A stretch of DNA of 64,000 nt. Origin: Chrysoperla carnea (lineage: Eukaryota; Arthropoda; Insecta; Neuroptera; Chrysopidae). Position numbers and translations under genes: made by a program. Location: the NCBI RefSeq assembly GCF_905475395.1, contig NC_058337.1, positions 100,682,368 to 100,746,367 on the forward strand, given 5' to 3'. Shown here piece after piece: positions 26,601 to 36,330 of the stretch; within the stretch, counting starts at the first letter, position 1; each line of letters opens with the position of its first letter. The notes beneath the pieces are model-generated. The model saw nothing but the letters and a program-made list of their open reading frames with translations. It ran no database searches and was not told where the DNA came from.

Positions 26601-29600
26601 TAAATTAATTTTTATAGGATTCGGATTTATTAGTATCAATATACTACCTACAAGCTAAAATCTCCAATACATAATAGACTAGCAGTTATTCGGCCGCTTC
26701 GATGGGTAATTTCAACTTAAAAAACAAAGACTACTACGTTGCTTTCATTTCCCTTGCTCTCACTTATGCTTCCTTTTGTTCTTAATTTCATAGGCTTTAA
26801 TTTTTTGGTACCGAACCCTAATTTTTATACCATGTATGTGAAATATATCAAGGTATACTAAGTTTAGTCCCAAGTTTGTAACGCTTAAAAATATTAATAC
26901 TTTGAACAAAATTATGGTATAGGTGTTCATAAAATCACCTAATTAGTCCATTTCCGGTTGTCTGTCTGTCTGTCGTCTGTCGTTTGCCCGTCTGTCGTCA
27001 AGATTATTCAAAAACGAAAAGAGATATCAAGCTGACATTTTTATAGCGTGCTTAAGGCGTAAAAAGTGAGGTCGAGTTCGTAAATGAGCAACATAGGTTA
27101 ATATCATTTTATTTCATTTTAAATTGGGTCTTGGGACCGAAAAATTGGGTCTTGAGAAAAACTGTCGTTTGAAAAATTTTTTCGTAAACATCACTGTTTA
27201 CCCGTGACAGTTTAAATTATGCGCAAATTGTATAGTATGTATCATTTGGGAATATCAGTTATATATGTGTGACATGTAAGATGTGTAATGTGACAAAGTA
27301 ATCAACACTGTCTATACATGGTATTTCAACAATTAACTCAGTGAATTGTTTGTTTTTAGTGAATTTTACTATGCATTTTAAGTTTTGGTCTGTTGGAACT
27401 TCTGAACAGTAAGAGAAATGTTAACTGTTCGTTTTTGACAATTTTGAAAGTCTCATTCAGATTTTAGATTTGGATTTCTTTTGTTAGTTATACCAGTTAA
27501 ATTCTACAAATTTTAGTAGAGTAGAAATTGAACATAAGAAATTGCTTTTGAAAAATCTTCAAAGCCTCTCAAACTATGGATCTGAATCTCTTGATTTAAG
27601 TTACACTTGTCGAATTCTACAAGTTTGGAGAAGATTTGTAGCGAAATTATACGCATATTAGGGGTTGGTTAACTGTTTGTAGATGGTATATTTTAATCCA
27701 TGCATCTCTCGGTTTTGATCAAATGAGTGGAATTCTAAAAATTTGCCACTCTACAAAGTCCTCATATATTATCGATTTGAATTTCTTTGTTTTACCTATG
27801 GTTAGGTTATATTGGCTGTCCACGAAGGACACACTTAGGCTATAGAGCCCATTATGATATCATATATTTGTTTTACCACCTTTCCGCTGATAATTTCATT
27901 TATCTCAGTTTCAGAAGCTGAGTGCACCTCCTTCATGCATATGCCATGTACTACACCAACCCATCACAACCATTAATTAAATTAATTTTGTCGGGACGGT
28001 GGGAATCGAACCCGCTACCCTAAGCATACCGCGAACGGAATTGGTAGTTTTGCCTATACCTTGAATAGAATTTTACACTTTTGGAGGAAAGGAGAGACAT
28101 GCAGAAGAAGAATAATTTTTTTTTCTTTTCGAAGTGCAAATTTGCAATTGAGATCTTGTTGTATAAGTCTTGCCTCTAAAAATTGAATTGTAATTTTTTT
28201 CCTTAGACGAATTATTTTGCCAAAAATTAACTGCCGAAAGTTTGCATTCCTTGCTACTTTTGAGTTTCTTTATTTGAACCTATAGAACCATTGCGTAGGA
28301 CAGTAATTCTCAACCATTTTTGTGTTCCGCCAAATTTTAGAAATGTTTACAGTAAAAATTAAAAAATCGGTAAAAGAGTGCCGAGACAAAAATTAGATTG
28401 AGAATCACTGATTAGGTTTTTAAAAACTGAATAAAATTCTTCCAGTGACTTTCCTCCTGAAACGAACATTTTGTCAGATGAGAGCCTAAATGGCCGAGCG
28501 GTCTAAGGCGTTAGTCATAGAACGTTAGACTATTTAGACTTAGGTTGCGGGTTTGATTCCAGGCAGCGGTAGTGTGAACAATTTATAATTAATGAGAGTG
28601 CACAATTGATCACATTGTCGTCGCTTGGATAAGAACGAAGCAAACGACTCAACCCACATCAAAAATGTAATTGTAAATATATTTGACATTGAATAAATAA
28701 AGATTAACAAATAATGATGTGGGTGGCCTCTGTGATTAGGCATATGTCACAAAAACGGAGGTTAAACCCCCATTATTATTATATTATTGTCAGATGTATG
28801 CCAAGACATTCAATTTTTCAAAGCAAATTGTTAATGATAAAAAACTAAACCGGCAACAATTTTATTTCGCAATCTCGAAAAATACTCAACTGTAGAGTTC
28901 ACGATTCACCAGCTCTCTGAATGTACATACCTACGGGCTACGAAGCAATAAATTTGAATGTATGTATGTGCGACACGCACTTGGTCGTTTTTTTATAGTA
29001 TTTTATCGTAAATCATAAAAAATGAAAATTCCAGAAGTAGACTTGTGTTGTTTAAAATTTACATGATAAAATCGTCATTTGTTATGCTAAAAAATTAGTG
29101 TCAAAATTTGAACTAATTGCAATCAATATTTTTAATCTTGCATGGCGTCATAATAATCAAAAAAAAATTTTACGGTATATATACGGTTTAAGAGAAATAT
29201 TTATCAATATAAATTACTAAATGTCGACTTATCGTTTTATTATGACTAATGAATCGTTTCTGAAATTTTGATAACAATTTTTAAAATATGAAAAATGACT
29301 ACATCGTATTCATAAACATCAAGAATATTTCAAAACGGTATGGTTTATGTTAATACATGATGGTTTATAACGTAGACGAAGAGTAAGAATAAAATTTTTC
29401 GATATCTGCCGTTTTCGAAATACCGAAAGCTAAATAATTAAACAAAATTTTCAATTTTCGATATTTTGTAAATTACTTATGATATCGAAAAATTTTATTC
29501 TTACTTTTCGTCTTATATTGTCAAGTTAAAACATAATCACCATCAACATAGAAAAACAATATTTTTTTAAAATTTGTGTCCCTACCACCGTGCTCATACA

Positions 29601-30414
29601 CCCTTAATAAGTCAGGCATAACGGGTTTTCTTTTGTTTTCAATAATTTATTAAGGTTTTAGCTTTAATTTAACCATTTTACGCAACGCCAAAATTTTTCA
29701 CTGGAAGCGCTGGCATCCATTTTACTGTCCCTACCATGACTTCGCACACAACGAATAGTCACCTGATAGTTTTATTTGGAAAGTTTTAAGGAAGTTTCGA
29801 AAATGATTTTATAGATTTTGATGTGCTCTTTTCGAATTTATATTTTGCTACATTGTATCTTTGCCGCTTACGCCGCTACATTGGGAAAATGGTGTCGAGA
29901 AGCAGTTTTTTTTGACAATATCTCCTTTTCGAGTCATTTTACGAGGAATATATATAAATAAAAAATTAAACCTCAGAAAATTTCCTACGAATTATGTCTA
30001 CAATCTTATTACTTGTGTATTGAATTTAAAAAAATAGAAATATAAATTAGAGCAGCCGGAATACAAGCAAATAATAAAAAATTGGGATTACTACAGAATT
30101 ATAAACAACAATTATAAAAAATCTGATGAAATCAAGCCAAAAAATTACGTATTTTTCAAGCATTTTATTCCAAGCTCTTTCAATTTATTAAACTTAAATA
30201 CTTTTTAATAACGTAACAAATAAATCAATTAAAATTATTACGTTTATCCATAAAAATGTAGAACAATAACAAAATTATCAACAAAAAATTGGTATTTTTA
30301 TTTATTAATTAAATTATTTACATACCCAAAACTAGCATTTGATGAATCTGAACTCAATAACGGTTGAGATTCACTATCAGTTTCGAAAGAAACACTTCGC
30401 TTGAATTTATTCAT
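11668..30414 (-). CDS. SLC38A9: SLC38A9-like lysosomal arginine sensor/transporter, complete ten-exon gene (core copy B)
   Basis: Coding exons: 30414-30326, 26213-26100, 24311-24194, 19631-19549, 18598-18441, 18021-17626, 15227-15040, 14689-14585, 13415-13117 and 11842-11668. All are GT-AG with matching phases; 1,725 nt gives 574 aa (human is about 560). Residues 1-134 are a cytosolic N-terminus. It starts MNKFKRSVSFETDSESQPLL, with an acidic dileucine-type signal (ESQPLL) of the kind used for lysosomal sorting. Around residues 60-67 it has SPFSKL, resembling the YYSRL part of the human Rag/Ragulator-binding segment. TM1 is IFSIWNTTMGSSLL. The core continues through ALTGTLSLSFFIHN (exon 7), GRDLSIAF (exon 8), ARVLLMFQISVTFPL and ACFYPKIGTLIRY (exons 9-10), and ends CNLFAQFFISAN. 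The large luminal loop in exon 6 carries NYT, NAT, NVS and NIT sequons. By family, it senses and effluxes lysosomal amino acids and signals arginine to mTORC1. Confidence 0.93.
12047..12480 (+). mobile_element. Possible non-autonomous Helitron-like element, copy 1
   Basis: It starts near 'tctctatatattatagatg' and contains 'ctttcacgcaaaaacta' and 'catcagaatagcacatgag'. It ends in 'cccagcgaagcgggcgggtatcaagctga', where GCGAAGC could form a small hairpin shortly before a CTRR-type end. A related copy of similar length lies inverted at about 57,510-57,915. The TC start, terminal hairpin and CTRR end are the Helitron pattern; the assignment is tentative. It lies in the last intron of SLC38A9 copy B. 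Confidence 0.4.
12791..13025. mobile_element. TA-flanked MITE (Tc1/mariner-type)
   Basis: A 235-bp element begins CAGTGTGCTAATTAAGT and ends in the inverted form (...AATTGGACACACTG). It is bounded by TA on both sides (12,789-12,790 and 13,026-13,027). There is no coding capacity. It is inserted in the last intron of SLC38A9 copy B. Confidence 0.75.
13620..14130. repeat. Foldback repeat cluster with 'caatcgactcgaaataaag' blocks
   Basis: The block around 13,690-13,760 (gattttgaacaatcgactcg) recurs in reverse complement near 13,870-13,905 and 13,995-14,060. It recurs again in intron 4 of copy A at about 6,420-6,550 (tcgaactcttctgttaattt). The ORFs at 13,682-13,990, 13,867-14,127 and 6,367-6,555 are translations of this repeat, not genes. 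Confidence 0.6.
15455..15633. repeat. MITE-like repeat with TTTTTGCCCC end, copy 2
   Basis: It matches 1,545-1,722: 'attagcaaagagtaacattc', 'gatgatgactacttggtagt', 'aaattggggcaaaaatc' and 'atcctagagttctcatttat'. The left inverted end is missing or degenerate, so this is a truncated copy. It lies in the intron between exons 7 and 6 of SLC38A9 copy B. Confidence 0.65.
16390..17280 (+). mobile_element. Decayed non-LTR retrotransposon end: RNase H domain plus zinc knuckle
   Basis: The 150-codon reading frame at 16,399-16,848 encodes a retrotransposon RNase H: CSAFQAEVMAIYEVCE (the Glu of the acidic catalytic set), SDITIFADSQASLKS (the catalytic Asp), then VNLVWVPGQRNIPKNCEVAELA, where the usual His-Gly-Gly-Asn-Asp block is degraded. 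After a frame break, about 17,020-17,115 encodes a CRSCDSEEEEETIYHLLCHC knuckle (Cys-Cys-His-Cys type). This order, RNase H then a terminal zinc knuckle, is typical of the ORF2 end of Jockey/I-type LINEs. No reverse transcriptase is seen, and frameshifts make it defective. It is inserted in the intron between exons 7 and 6 of SLC38A9 copy B, opposite to transcription. Confidence 0.82.
18700..19260. repeat. Dispersed repeat with 'ttagggttctgtaccca' blocks
   Basis: It contains two diverged tandem units. 'cttaagcggatgaatct..tttga.ag' at about 18,848 is matched by 'cctaaacggatgattag' at about 19,095, each followed by '..attcttagct..' and 'gagtttagg(g)ttc'. Related pieces recur at about 25,180-25,375 ('gagtttagggttctgtaccc'). 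It lies in intron 4 of SLC38A9 copy B. The ORF at 18,814-19,092 is a translation of this repeat. Confidence 0.6.
22191..22529 (-). mobile_element. TTAA-ended foldback MITE, copy 1
   Basis: 339 bp. It begins TTAAGAATGTATAAGCACGG and ends in the inverted form GGCGCTCGTACTACCTTAA. The interior is a long imperfect palindrome around 'tttcgatatcggaataattt' and 'aagatatcgaaaaattttat'. Other copies end at about 29,607, 34,925 and 62,575. TTAA at both ends suggests a TTAA target site, as in piggyBac-type elements; no transposase is present. Confidence 0.75.
23830..23985. repeat. MITE-like repeat with TTTTTGCCCC end, copy 3
   Basis: TTTCGATTTTTGCCCCAATT is followed by 'tacgtatttcgactaccgtg' and 'tagtcatcatcagtatg'. 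This is the reverse complement of the interior of the 1.5-kb and 15.5-kb copies. It lies in SLC38A9 intron 3. Confidence 0.65.
24735..24915 (+). repeat. Interspersed repeat family R, partial copy
   Basis: It contains 'tttcaaacaaaagtt', 'tttacaagatggg' and 'caattgacctatattgccca', all shared with the copies at 26.8, 34.1, 35.9, 41.2, 56.1 and 63.5 kb. It has no coding potential. It lies in SLC38A9 intron 2. Confidence 0.6.
26825..27300 (-). repeat. Interspersed repeat family R, long copy
   Basis: It opens 'ataccatgtatgtgaaatat', then 'aaggtatactaagtttagtc', 'caagtttgtaacgcttaaaa', 'aaaatcacctaattagtcca', a run of TCTG units ('tctgtctgtctgtcgtctg'), and 'aacatcactgtttacccgtg'. The same blocks in the same order occur at 35.9 kb, and inverted at 34.1 and 63.5 kb. 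The family is not recognised. It lies in SLC38A9 intron 1. Confidence 0.75.
27800..28046 (-). mobile_element. tRNA-derived SINE, family 2
   Basis: Read on the minus strand, it starts with a tRNA-like half containing a good polymerase III B box (GGTTCGATTCC within AGCGGGTTCGATTCCCACC), followed by an unrelated body. It is flanked by an 11-bp target-site duplication with one mismatch: GTTTTACCTAT (27,789-27,799) and GTTTTGCCTAT (28,047-28,057). The A box is not clear, so the head may be truncated. It lies in SLC38A9 intron 1. Confidence 0.7.
28481..28786 (+). mobile_element. tRNA-Leu-type SINE, copy 1
   Basis: The head resembles tRNA-Leu: A box TGGCCGAGCGGTCTAAGGCG and B box GGTTTGATTCC (polymerase III promoter elements). 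The body contains 'cacattgtcgtcgcttgg' and 'atgatgtgggtggcctctg', and the tail is ATT-rich. It is bounded by a perfect 10-bp target-site duplication, TTGTCAGATG (28,471-28,480 and 28,787-28,796), which shows LINE-driven retroposition. A second copy is inverted at 59,234-59,503. It is not a functional tRNA gene: the anticodon/variable region does not fold cleanly and the acceptor end is not closed. It lies in SLC38A9 intron 1. Confidence 0.9.
29355..29607 (+). mobile_element. TTAA-ended foldback MITE, copy 2 (5' truncated)
   Basis: It shares 'aaaatttttcgatatctgcc', 'cttacttttcgtcttatatt' and the end 'accaccgtgctcatacaccc' followed by TTAA. The left TTAAGG end is missing. It lies in SLC38A9 intron 1, close to exon 1. 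Confidence 0.7.
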
Positions 30415-31314
30415 TTTTATTAAATTTTTGTTATTCTTATTAATTAAAAAATATCACATATAAGAAAACGTTAAATAAATTGAAATTTGTTTTTTAAAAC
30501 ATATCCACACTCAAATTGAAAATCATTTTTGAAAATCGAAAAATAATATAAATATAATAATAATAATTTTCTCAAATATAAACATGTGCAGTTAAGATTT
30601 ATTCTCAAAGACTGTCTGTCATATTACAAATGATAACTAAATAATATTTAATAAATTTCTTATAGAATGTCATTAGGTCATAATTTGTGATAAAAATTAC
30701 CCGTTTTATTGACGTTTTTATAAAAATAGATTTGTAATGTAAAGTATGATCGTTTTGCTATAAACATAAAATTATATTGTCAAATATTGTCAATTTTGTT
30801 TAATTTGATTAGAAAAATAAATGAGATTATTATTAATTAAACTTCTTCTTTATTTATTTTTTTTTTTAAAAACCTTGACCTGAATTCGACTTCAATTTAT
30901 TTTGGTGTGTTTATTTAGTTGGGCTAATTTCCTGGTTTACTTCAGTATTAATTAATTAATTTAATTTTGTTAATAATGCTATTTAAAAGTAGATACATTG
31001 TCTATATATTGGAATCAGTTCGAACTAGTTGTTAGTAAATTTAACTTGTGTAGGTAAATTAAACTTGTAGCTGAGCAAAAAAGGCGATTTGGAAAAAATT
31101 ATTATTTTTTATATTTTTCTTCAGTTTAGTGAAAAACTATATGCATTTTAAGAAAATAATAAATCCCATGTTTCCGGTTCCACAAAAATTTTTCAAAGAC
31201 AATTCAATGAACAATTTTCCTACTTTTATCTCATATTTTTCTCACGTAGTTGCATTGAAATTGAATTTTTACTTTTTCCATCAACTCTTTTATAATTTAG
31301 AGGCAAATCCAAGG

Positions 31315-31660
31315 AAAAAAAATTCGTAACGCTGGAGTTGCGTTAGCTAAGCAAAATACACTCAGATGGAAAAAAAACCCATTTTTATTAAAATCGACTG
31401 CATTTTTAATTTTTCAAGAATTTTTATTTCGTAAACTAAGCGTCTAGAAAAAAATCAGAAGAAAATACAAAAATATTTTTTATTTTGAAAGAAGTCAAAA
31501 TTTTTTACTTTACACACTATTCCCTTGTTTATCAGTCACTTTTTCTCATTAACGAACTTGACCTTTCAAATGAAAAAAACCTTCCTGATACCAAATTTAA
31601 TTCAAGTCGGAGTTAAGTTGCGACCACTGGAGATGATACATATACATATATACAGGGTGT
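31315..31660 (+). repeat. Dispersed repeat pair, unit 1
   Basis: It shares 'ctaagcg.ctagaaaaa', 'cccttgtttatc.gtc', 'ctcattaacgaacttgacct' and 'ttcaagtcgga' with 33,395-33,780 in the same orientation. It is followed by 'tatacagggtgttctatt', a phrase often seen at ends of insect MITEs. Confidence 0.65.
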
Positions 31661-31818
31661 TCTATTATTGACTGCAGAACTATTGCCTCCTGAAAAAGTT
31701 ATTTACCAAATTTGGATCTGAGGCCTAATTTGCGAGTTAATTATCCTACTCTTATAATAATCAATTAATAAAAAATACATTCTTCAAAATCAAATCCATC
31801 CAATAAAACACTACTGAA

Positions 31819-32157
31819 ACAGAGTGTGTGTTTTATCATAGTGGAAAGAGTCTTTAAATGCAAAATTATTACAAAAAAAGCTCTATTTGGCTACTTATGT
31901 TATTATAAAAATTAACCCAGACAAACCAAGTATTATTATACTGCCTTTCTTTGTAAATTAAGTTTTGTACGAAACCTATCGTGCGAATATCAAATACATG
32001 CTAAGATACACATACTCACAAACAAACCACACTATGTATATTGTGTTGAAGTTGTAAAGTGATACGATGTATAAGATTTTGTTTTAGAGTTTCTTTTTGT
32101 AGTAATTTGTAGTAGCATTTAGAGACTCCTTCCATTATGATAAAACACACCCTCTGT
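31819..32157. mobile_element. MITE with about 40-bp terminal inverted repeats
   Basis: The left end ACAGAGTGTGTGTTTTATCA and the following 20 bases (atagtggaaagagtctttaa) are matched in reverse complement by the right end (tttagagactccttccatta, then tgataaaacacaccctctgt) with few mismatches. The element is 339 bp with no coding capacity. No clear target-site duplication was seen. Confidence 0.75.
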
Positions 32158-33394
32158 TTAAGTGGTGTATTTAATAAATACATTTAAAATGTATTTTTTA
32201 TTTTGAATTTATTTGAAAACTACATTGAGAACCAATCTTCAGCTTATCTCTGTCGTGATATAATACCTTTATTTCCATATAGGTACTAATACTTTGCAAT
32301 AAATACCAGTAAATACCAATATTTACCGAGAACTACAGAATGATTCAAGATACATTTGAATACTGAATGCTATACTTGAATTGTTTCATCAAGGCCATCA
32401 TTTAAAAACAAAAGTACATTTTTAAAGCACACAGTTTAATGTAAGTAGTTCGATCTTTTAATTCTGATTTAAAATAACTTTAAGTAAAAATATAAATACG
32501 AATCAATTAAATTGTACCTACTATTAGGCTCGAAAACACACTTTAAAATTCAAAAAGTTGGCCTCAGTAAAACAACTCAAGTATGGGTACATCTTATCCT
32601 ATAATATATTAGTATAATTTTACACTCTTTTCCATAGAACAGTAAAAGTTATGTCATTTATGTACTATGTTTTGCATATCCTATTAAAAATTTAATATAG
32701 TGTGAAGCTCTGTTCTTCACGTAACTGCTTTGCAAATTTTCATGAGTTTAGGCCCACCGTAAGCAAATTTAATCAAAATTTTATATGAGAAGAAAATTTG
32801 AAAGTTTATTTGAAGGGTATAAAACCCATTTATTAACCATGAAAACGTCTCGTTTAAACAGAAAAAATATTTTTTGATATTATAACTGATAACAGTTAAA
32901 ATAAATAAAAACCATAATTTTTTCTTGAATGATGTTAATATTATCAAATATTGCATCAGTTTGAATTTTGTACTTGTTTGACAAAAATTATGTATTATTT
33001 TAATAAATTGTTTATATAATTGTTTATAATAATTGTATTTAAAAAAAAAAATGTTTAAAAATATTTGGCTATACCTAAAACAATATCGTCATCAAACTTC
33101 AGTAATGAGCGGAGAAAATCCAGACAGAAATATGTGACGATTAATTTTTTTTATAATAGATATTTAATCAATATTTAATCATTTCATTGGAGATGCTATT
33201 ATTAATAATGCTTTCGTGGCATCGAAAATCTACTAGCTCTAATAGTTTCACAACCATTCAAGGTTGTGAAACGAAAAATATTCAATTCTTATAAAAACTA
33301 TAAAATTTTATTCATATAATAACATAGGTATGGTCATAACTCAAGTCGATGGAATCTTTAATTTAGGTAACAAAGCTAAATTAAACAATTCATA

Positions 33395-33785
33395 GCACAG
33401 AAGCTGCGTCAGCTAAGCGAATTCCCTCAGTGATTCAAAAAATAACACACTTTTCTAAAAATCGAATATTGCATTTTTAGTTTCAAAAGAATTCTTATTT
33501 CGAAAACTAAGCGCCTAGAGAAAAAATAACAAGAGTAATTTTTTGCTAAAACTGGTCAAAAAATACAAAAAATATTTTTTATTTTCAAAAATTTTAAATT
33601 TTGTACTTTGCGCACCCTCACCCCTTGTTTATCGGTCGATTTTTCTCATTAACGAACTTGACCTTTCAAATTCCAAAACCCTTCTTGATACCAAATTTTA
33701 TTCAAATCGGACTTGAATTGTGGCTGTTAGAGAGTTTACAGACACATGAACGTATAGATACATTCATATATACATATTATATAAA
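33395..33785 (+). repeat. Dispersed repeat pair, unit 2
   Basis: This is the second copy of the 31.3-kb repeat: 'aaaactaagcgcctagag', 'ctcattaacgaacttgacct', 'cttgataccaaattttattc'. The 64-codon ORF at 33,601-33,795 and the one at 31,129-31,329 come from the repeat environment and are not genes. Confidence 0.65.
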
Positions 33786-34084
33786 TAAATTTTAACGATG
33801 GTCATTTTTGATGGTCATGTATTAGGTAGGATCGATGAACATTTTTCAAAATTCCTTCATCAGTACAAAAGCAATAGCTCCATTTCTTTAGGCAATTCGC
33901 TAATAAGGGAAAACAAACAATTGACTTAATTAATTGCTGAAATACCATGTAAGTAAAGAAATGTAGCCACTCTTAGAGAGCCACATATACATACATGTCA
34001 CACATACACATATAACTGATACTCCCATATAATACATATCTATATAATTTATGCCCTCAAGAATCAAACAGTGGTGATTAAGAA

Positions 34085-34400
34085 AAATTGTTTCTAACAA
34101 AAGTTGTTTATTTTTTTTATAAGGAATATTTTGTACATTTTTGTTCTATCTCTAACGATTTACAAGACCGAATTGACCTAGGTTGGTCATTTATGAACTC
34201 AACCTTCCTTTTCATTTCACGCCGTGAGCACGCTATTAAAATTTCAGACAGACGGACGAATGAACATTGTAATGAACAACCAGAAATGGATTTTATGAAC
34301 ATTTATATCAAAATTTTGCTTGTAGCATCAATATTTTTAAGCGTTACAAACTTGGGACTAAACTTAGTATACCTTGATATATTTCATATATAGATAGTAT
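34085..34400 (+). repeat. Interspersed repeat family R, copy
   Basis: It contains 'aacaaaagttgtttattttt', 'caattgttctatctctaacg'-type sequence, 'gcgttacaaacttgggacta' and 'agtataccttgatatatttc', the reverse complement of the 26.8- and 35.9-kb copies. The 101-codon ORF at 34,088-34,393 is a translation of this repeat. Confidence 0.7.
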
Positions 34401-34714
34401 AATACGATGGTAAGGTTACCCACCTTCCTGATGTGAAGATATGGACACATTTTTTCAGGCAAACATCTAAACACAAAAAATTCTTTAAATTTTTTCGTAG
34501 TTAACTCGCTTCTCCACTAGAAGTGGTAACCACAAAATACAAAATTAAAAAAAAGTTGACAATATTGATAAATCACTGAAAAAAATGGCCCCAACTTAAA
34601 AAATGCAGAAAAAAAATAAGAAGCTAAGTATATAGTAGCCATTTATAATATCAAAGTCAATTTACTACATATAACTTCATAGGCCAATCAAATGAGTCAA
34701 AATGATATTGAGTT

Positions 34715-34925
34715 AGCAAAAAAATTTCGATATCTGCCTTGGTTTTCGAATTACGACAGCTGAATTTTTAATTATCAATATTTTGAAAATTACGCCAGAA
34801 AACTTTTATTCTTACTTTTCGTCTTATATCGTCAAATTATAACATCAAATTCACTATCAAAATTGAAAGTACATATTTTTTTTATTTGTTTGCCTGAAAT
34901 TGCTTACACGCTCATATATCCTTAA
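34715..34925 (+). mobile_element. TTAA-ended foldback MITE, copy 3 (5' truncated)
   Basis: It shares 'tttcgatatctgccttggtt', 'ttcttacttttcgtcttata' and the terminal 'cgctcatatatcc' plus TTAA (34,922-34,925). The left end is missing. Confidence 0.7.
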
Positions 34926-35889
34926 TATCATGTGAATTATTTTTATTTAACTACGGAAGTCGAATTTACGACCTTGTTAAAAAAAAATTTTGTATTTATT
35001 TTTAATTTTTTACTAAAATTTTTTGCGGTGTTTAAAAAACATTTATATATGCTGTTTAATTTCCAAAAGAAATCAAACGTAAAATTAGTCTGCAAAAAAT
35101 AAATGATAACAATTATTTTGAATTATAAAATTATTATAGTTTTAATAAAGTTATTATTTGGTAAATTGAAATTTCATATTTTATAAAATATGTTTAAGTT
35201 AGAAGCGCTGGCAAATTAAAAAAACACCACTTTCCAGCATCTATAATAATTGGTTTAAGTAAAAAGGGTATTTTATGGAGTGTTACTCACTTTGGAGGTC
35301 TCATAAAATATAGGTTGGATCACATTTGCACTGTAACATTGGTATAATAAGGTCGCCAGAATTTTTAGCGGGATACTGGCTCGATATTGTGCTGACGCTG
35401 ATTCGATTCAAATGCAAAGAGTAAGGTCGTTCAAATTTCATACATAGGTTCAAGCATAATACAGATTTATAAAAATAAGCTTTAGAGTTTTAAGAGCCAA
35501 CTTAAAGCGAGATTTAACCTACAATTTTTTCAGATTATTCTCGAAAACTGTACCTTAAATCTTTAAGAAGATAAAACTTTTAAAAACCATTATTGTACTC
35601 GGATTGCGGGTTCGAATTCAAGATTAGTATTTCTTTAATAAAATATATTGTTTGTTTCTCACTTGAAATGTATATGTGAGGCCACATTTAATATTAACTA
35701 TGCATATATTTTTATAATTATATTAAAATAAATAACAATATAGGTAATCTTATATATGTTACGTACCGAGCCCGAAATTGTACAGATCGGGATTTGTGCA
35801 GACAATTTTGTACCATGTCCAAATTTCAGGTTTGGTGCAATGACTTTTGTATTAAGTCGATTTCGTAAAACTTATCTCGTAGGTACGGA

Positions 35890-36330
35890 GCTCCTTTATT
35901 ATACCATGTATATATGTAATACATATCAAGGTATACTAAGTTTTAGTCCCAAGTTTGTAACGCTTAAAAATATTGATGCTACGAACAAAATTTTGTTGTA
36001 GGTGTTCATAAAATCACCTAATTAGTCCATTTCCGGCTCTACGTCCGCCCGCCTGTGAACACGATAACTCAAAACGAAAAAAGATATCAAACTGAAATTT
36101 TTACGTACTCAGGAGGTAAAAAGTGTGGTCGACTTCGTAAGTGAGCAACATAGATCAATTGGGTCTTGTTAACCATTGGAGATATAACAAAATTTTAAAT
36201 ATAAAAAATAAACAACTTTTGTTTGAAACATTTTTTTGTAAACATCACTGTTTACCCGTGAGAGCGAAAATTGTATAGTATGTATTATATGGGAATATCA
36301 GTTTATATACGTGTGCGTTTAAATAATTAT
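35890..36330 (-). repeat. Interspersed repeat family R, long copy
   Basis: It has the same ordered blocks as 26,825-27,300: 'taccatgtatatatgtaat', 'aaggtatactaagttttagt', 'aaaatcacctaattagtcca' and 'aacatcactgtttacccgtg'. The 81-codon ORF at 35,756-36,001 runs into it and is not a gene. Confidence 0.75.

Noticed and set aside
28481-28565. Functional tRNA-Leu gene
   Set aside because: It is flanked by target duplications with a long SINE body, has a second copy elsewhere, and has no closed acceptor stem.
34088-34393. 101-codon ORF as a gene
   Set aside because: It is entirely within interspersed repeat family R.
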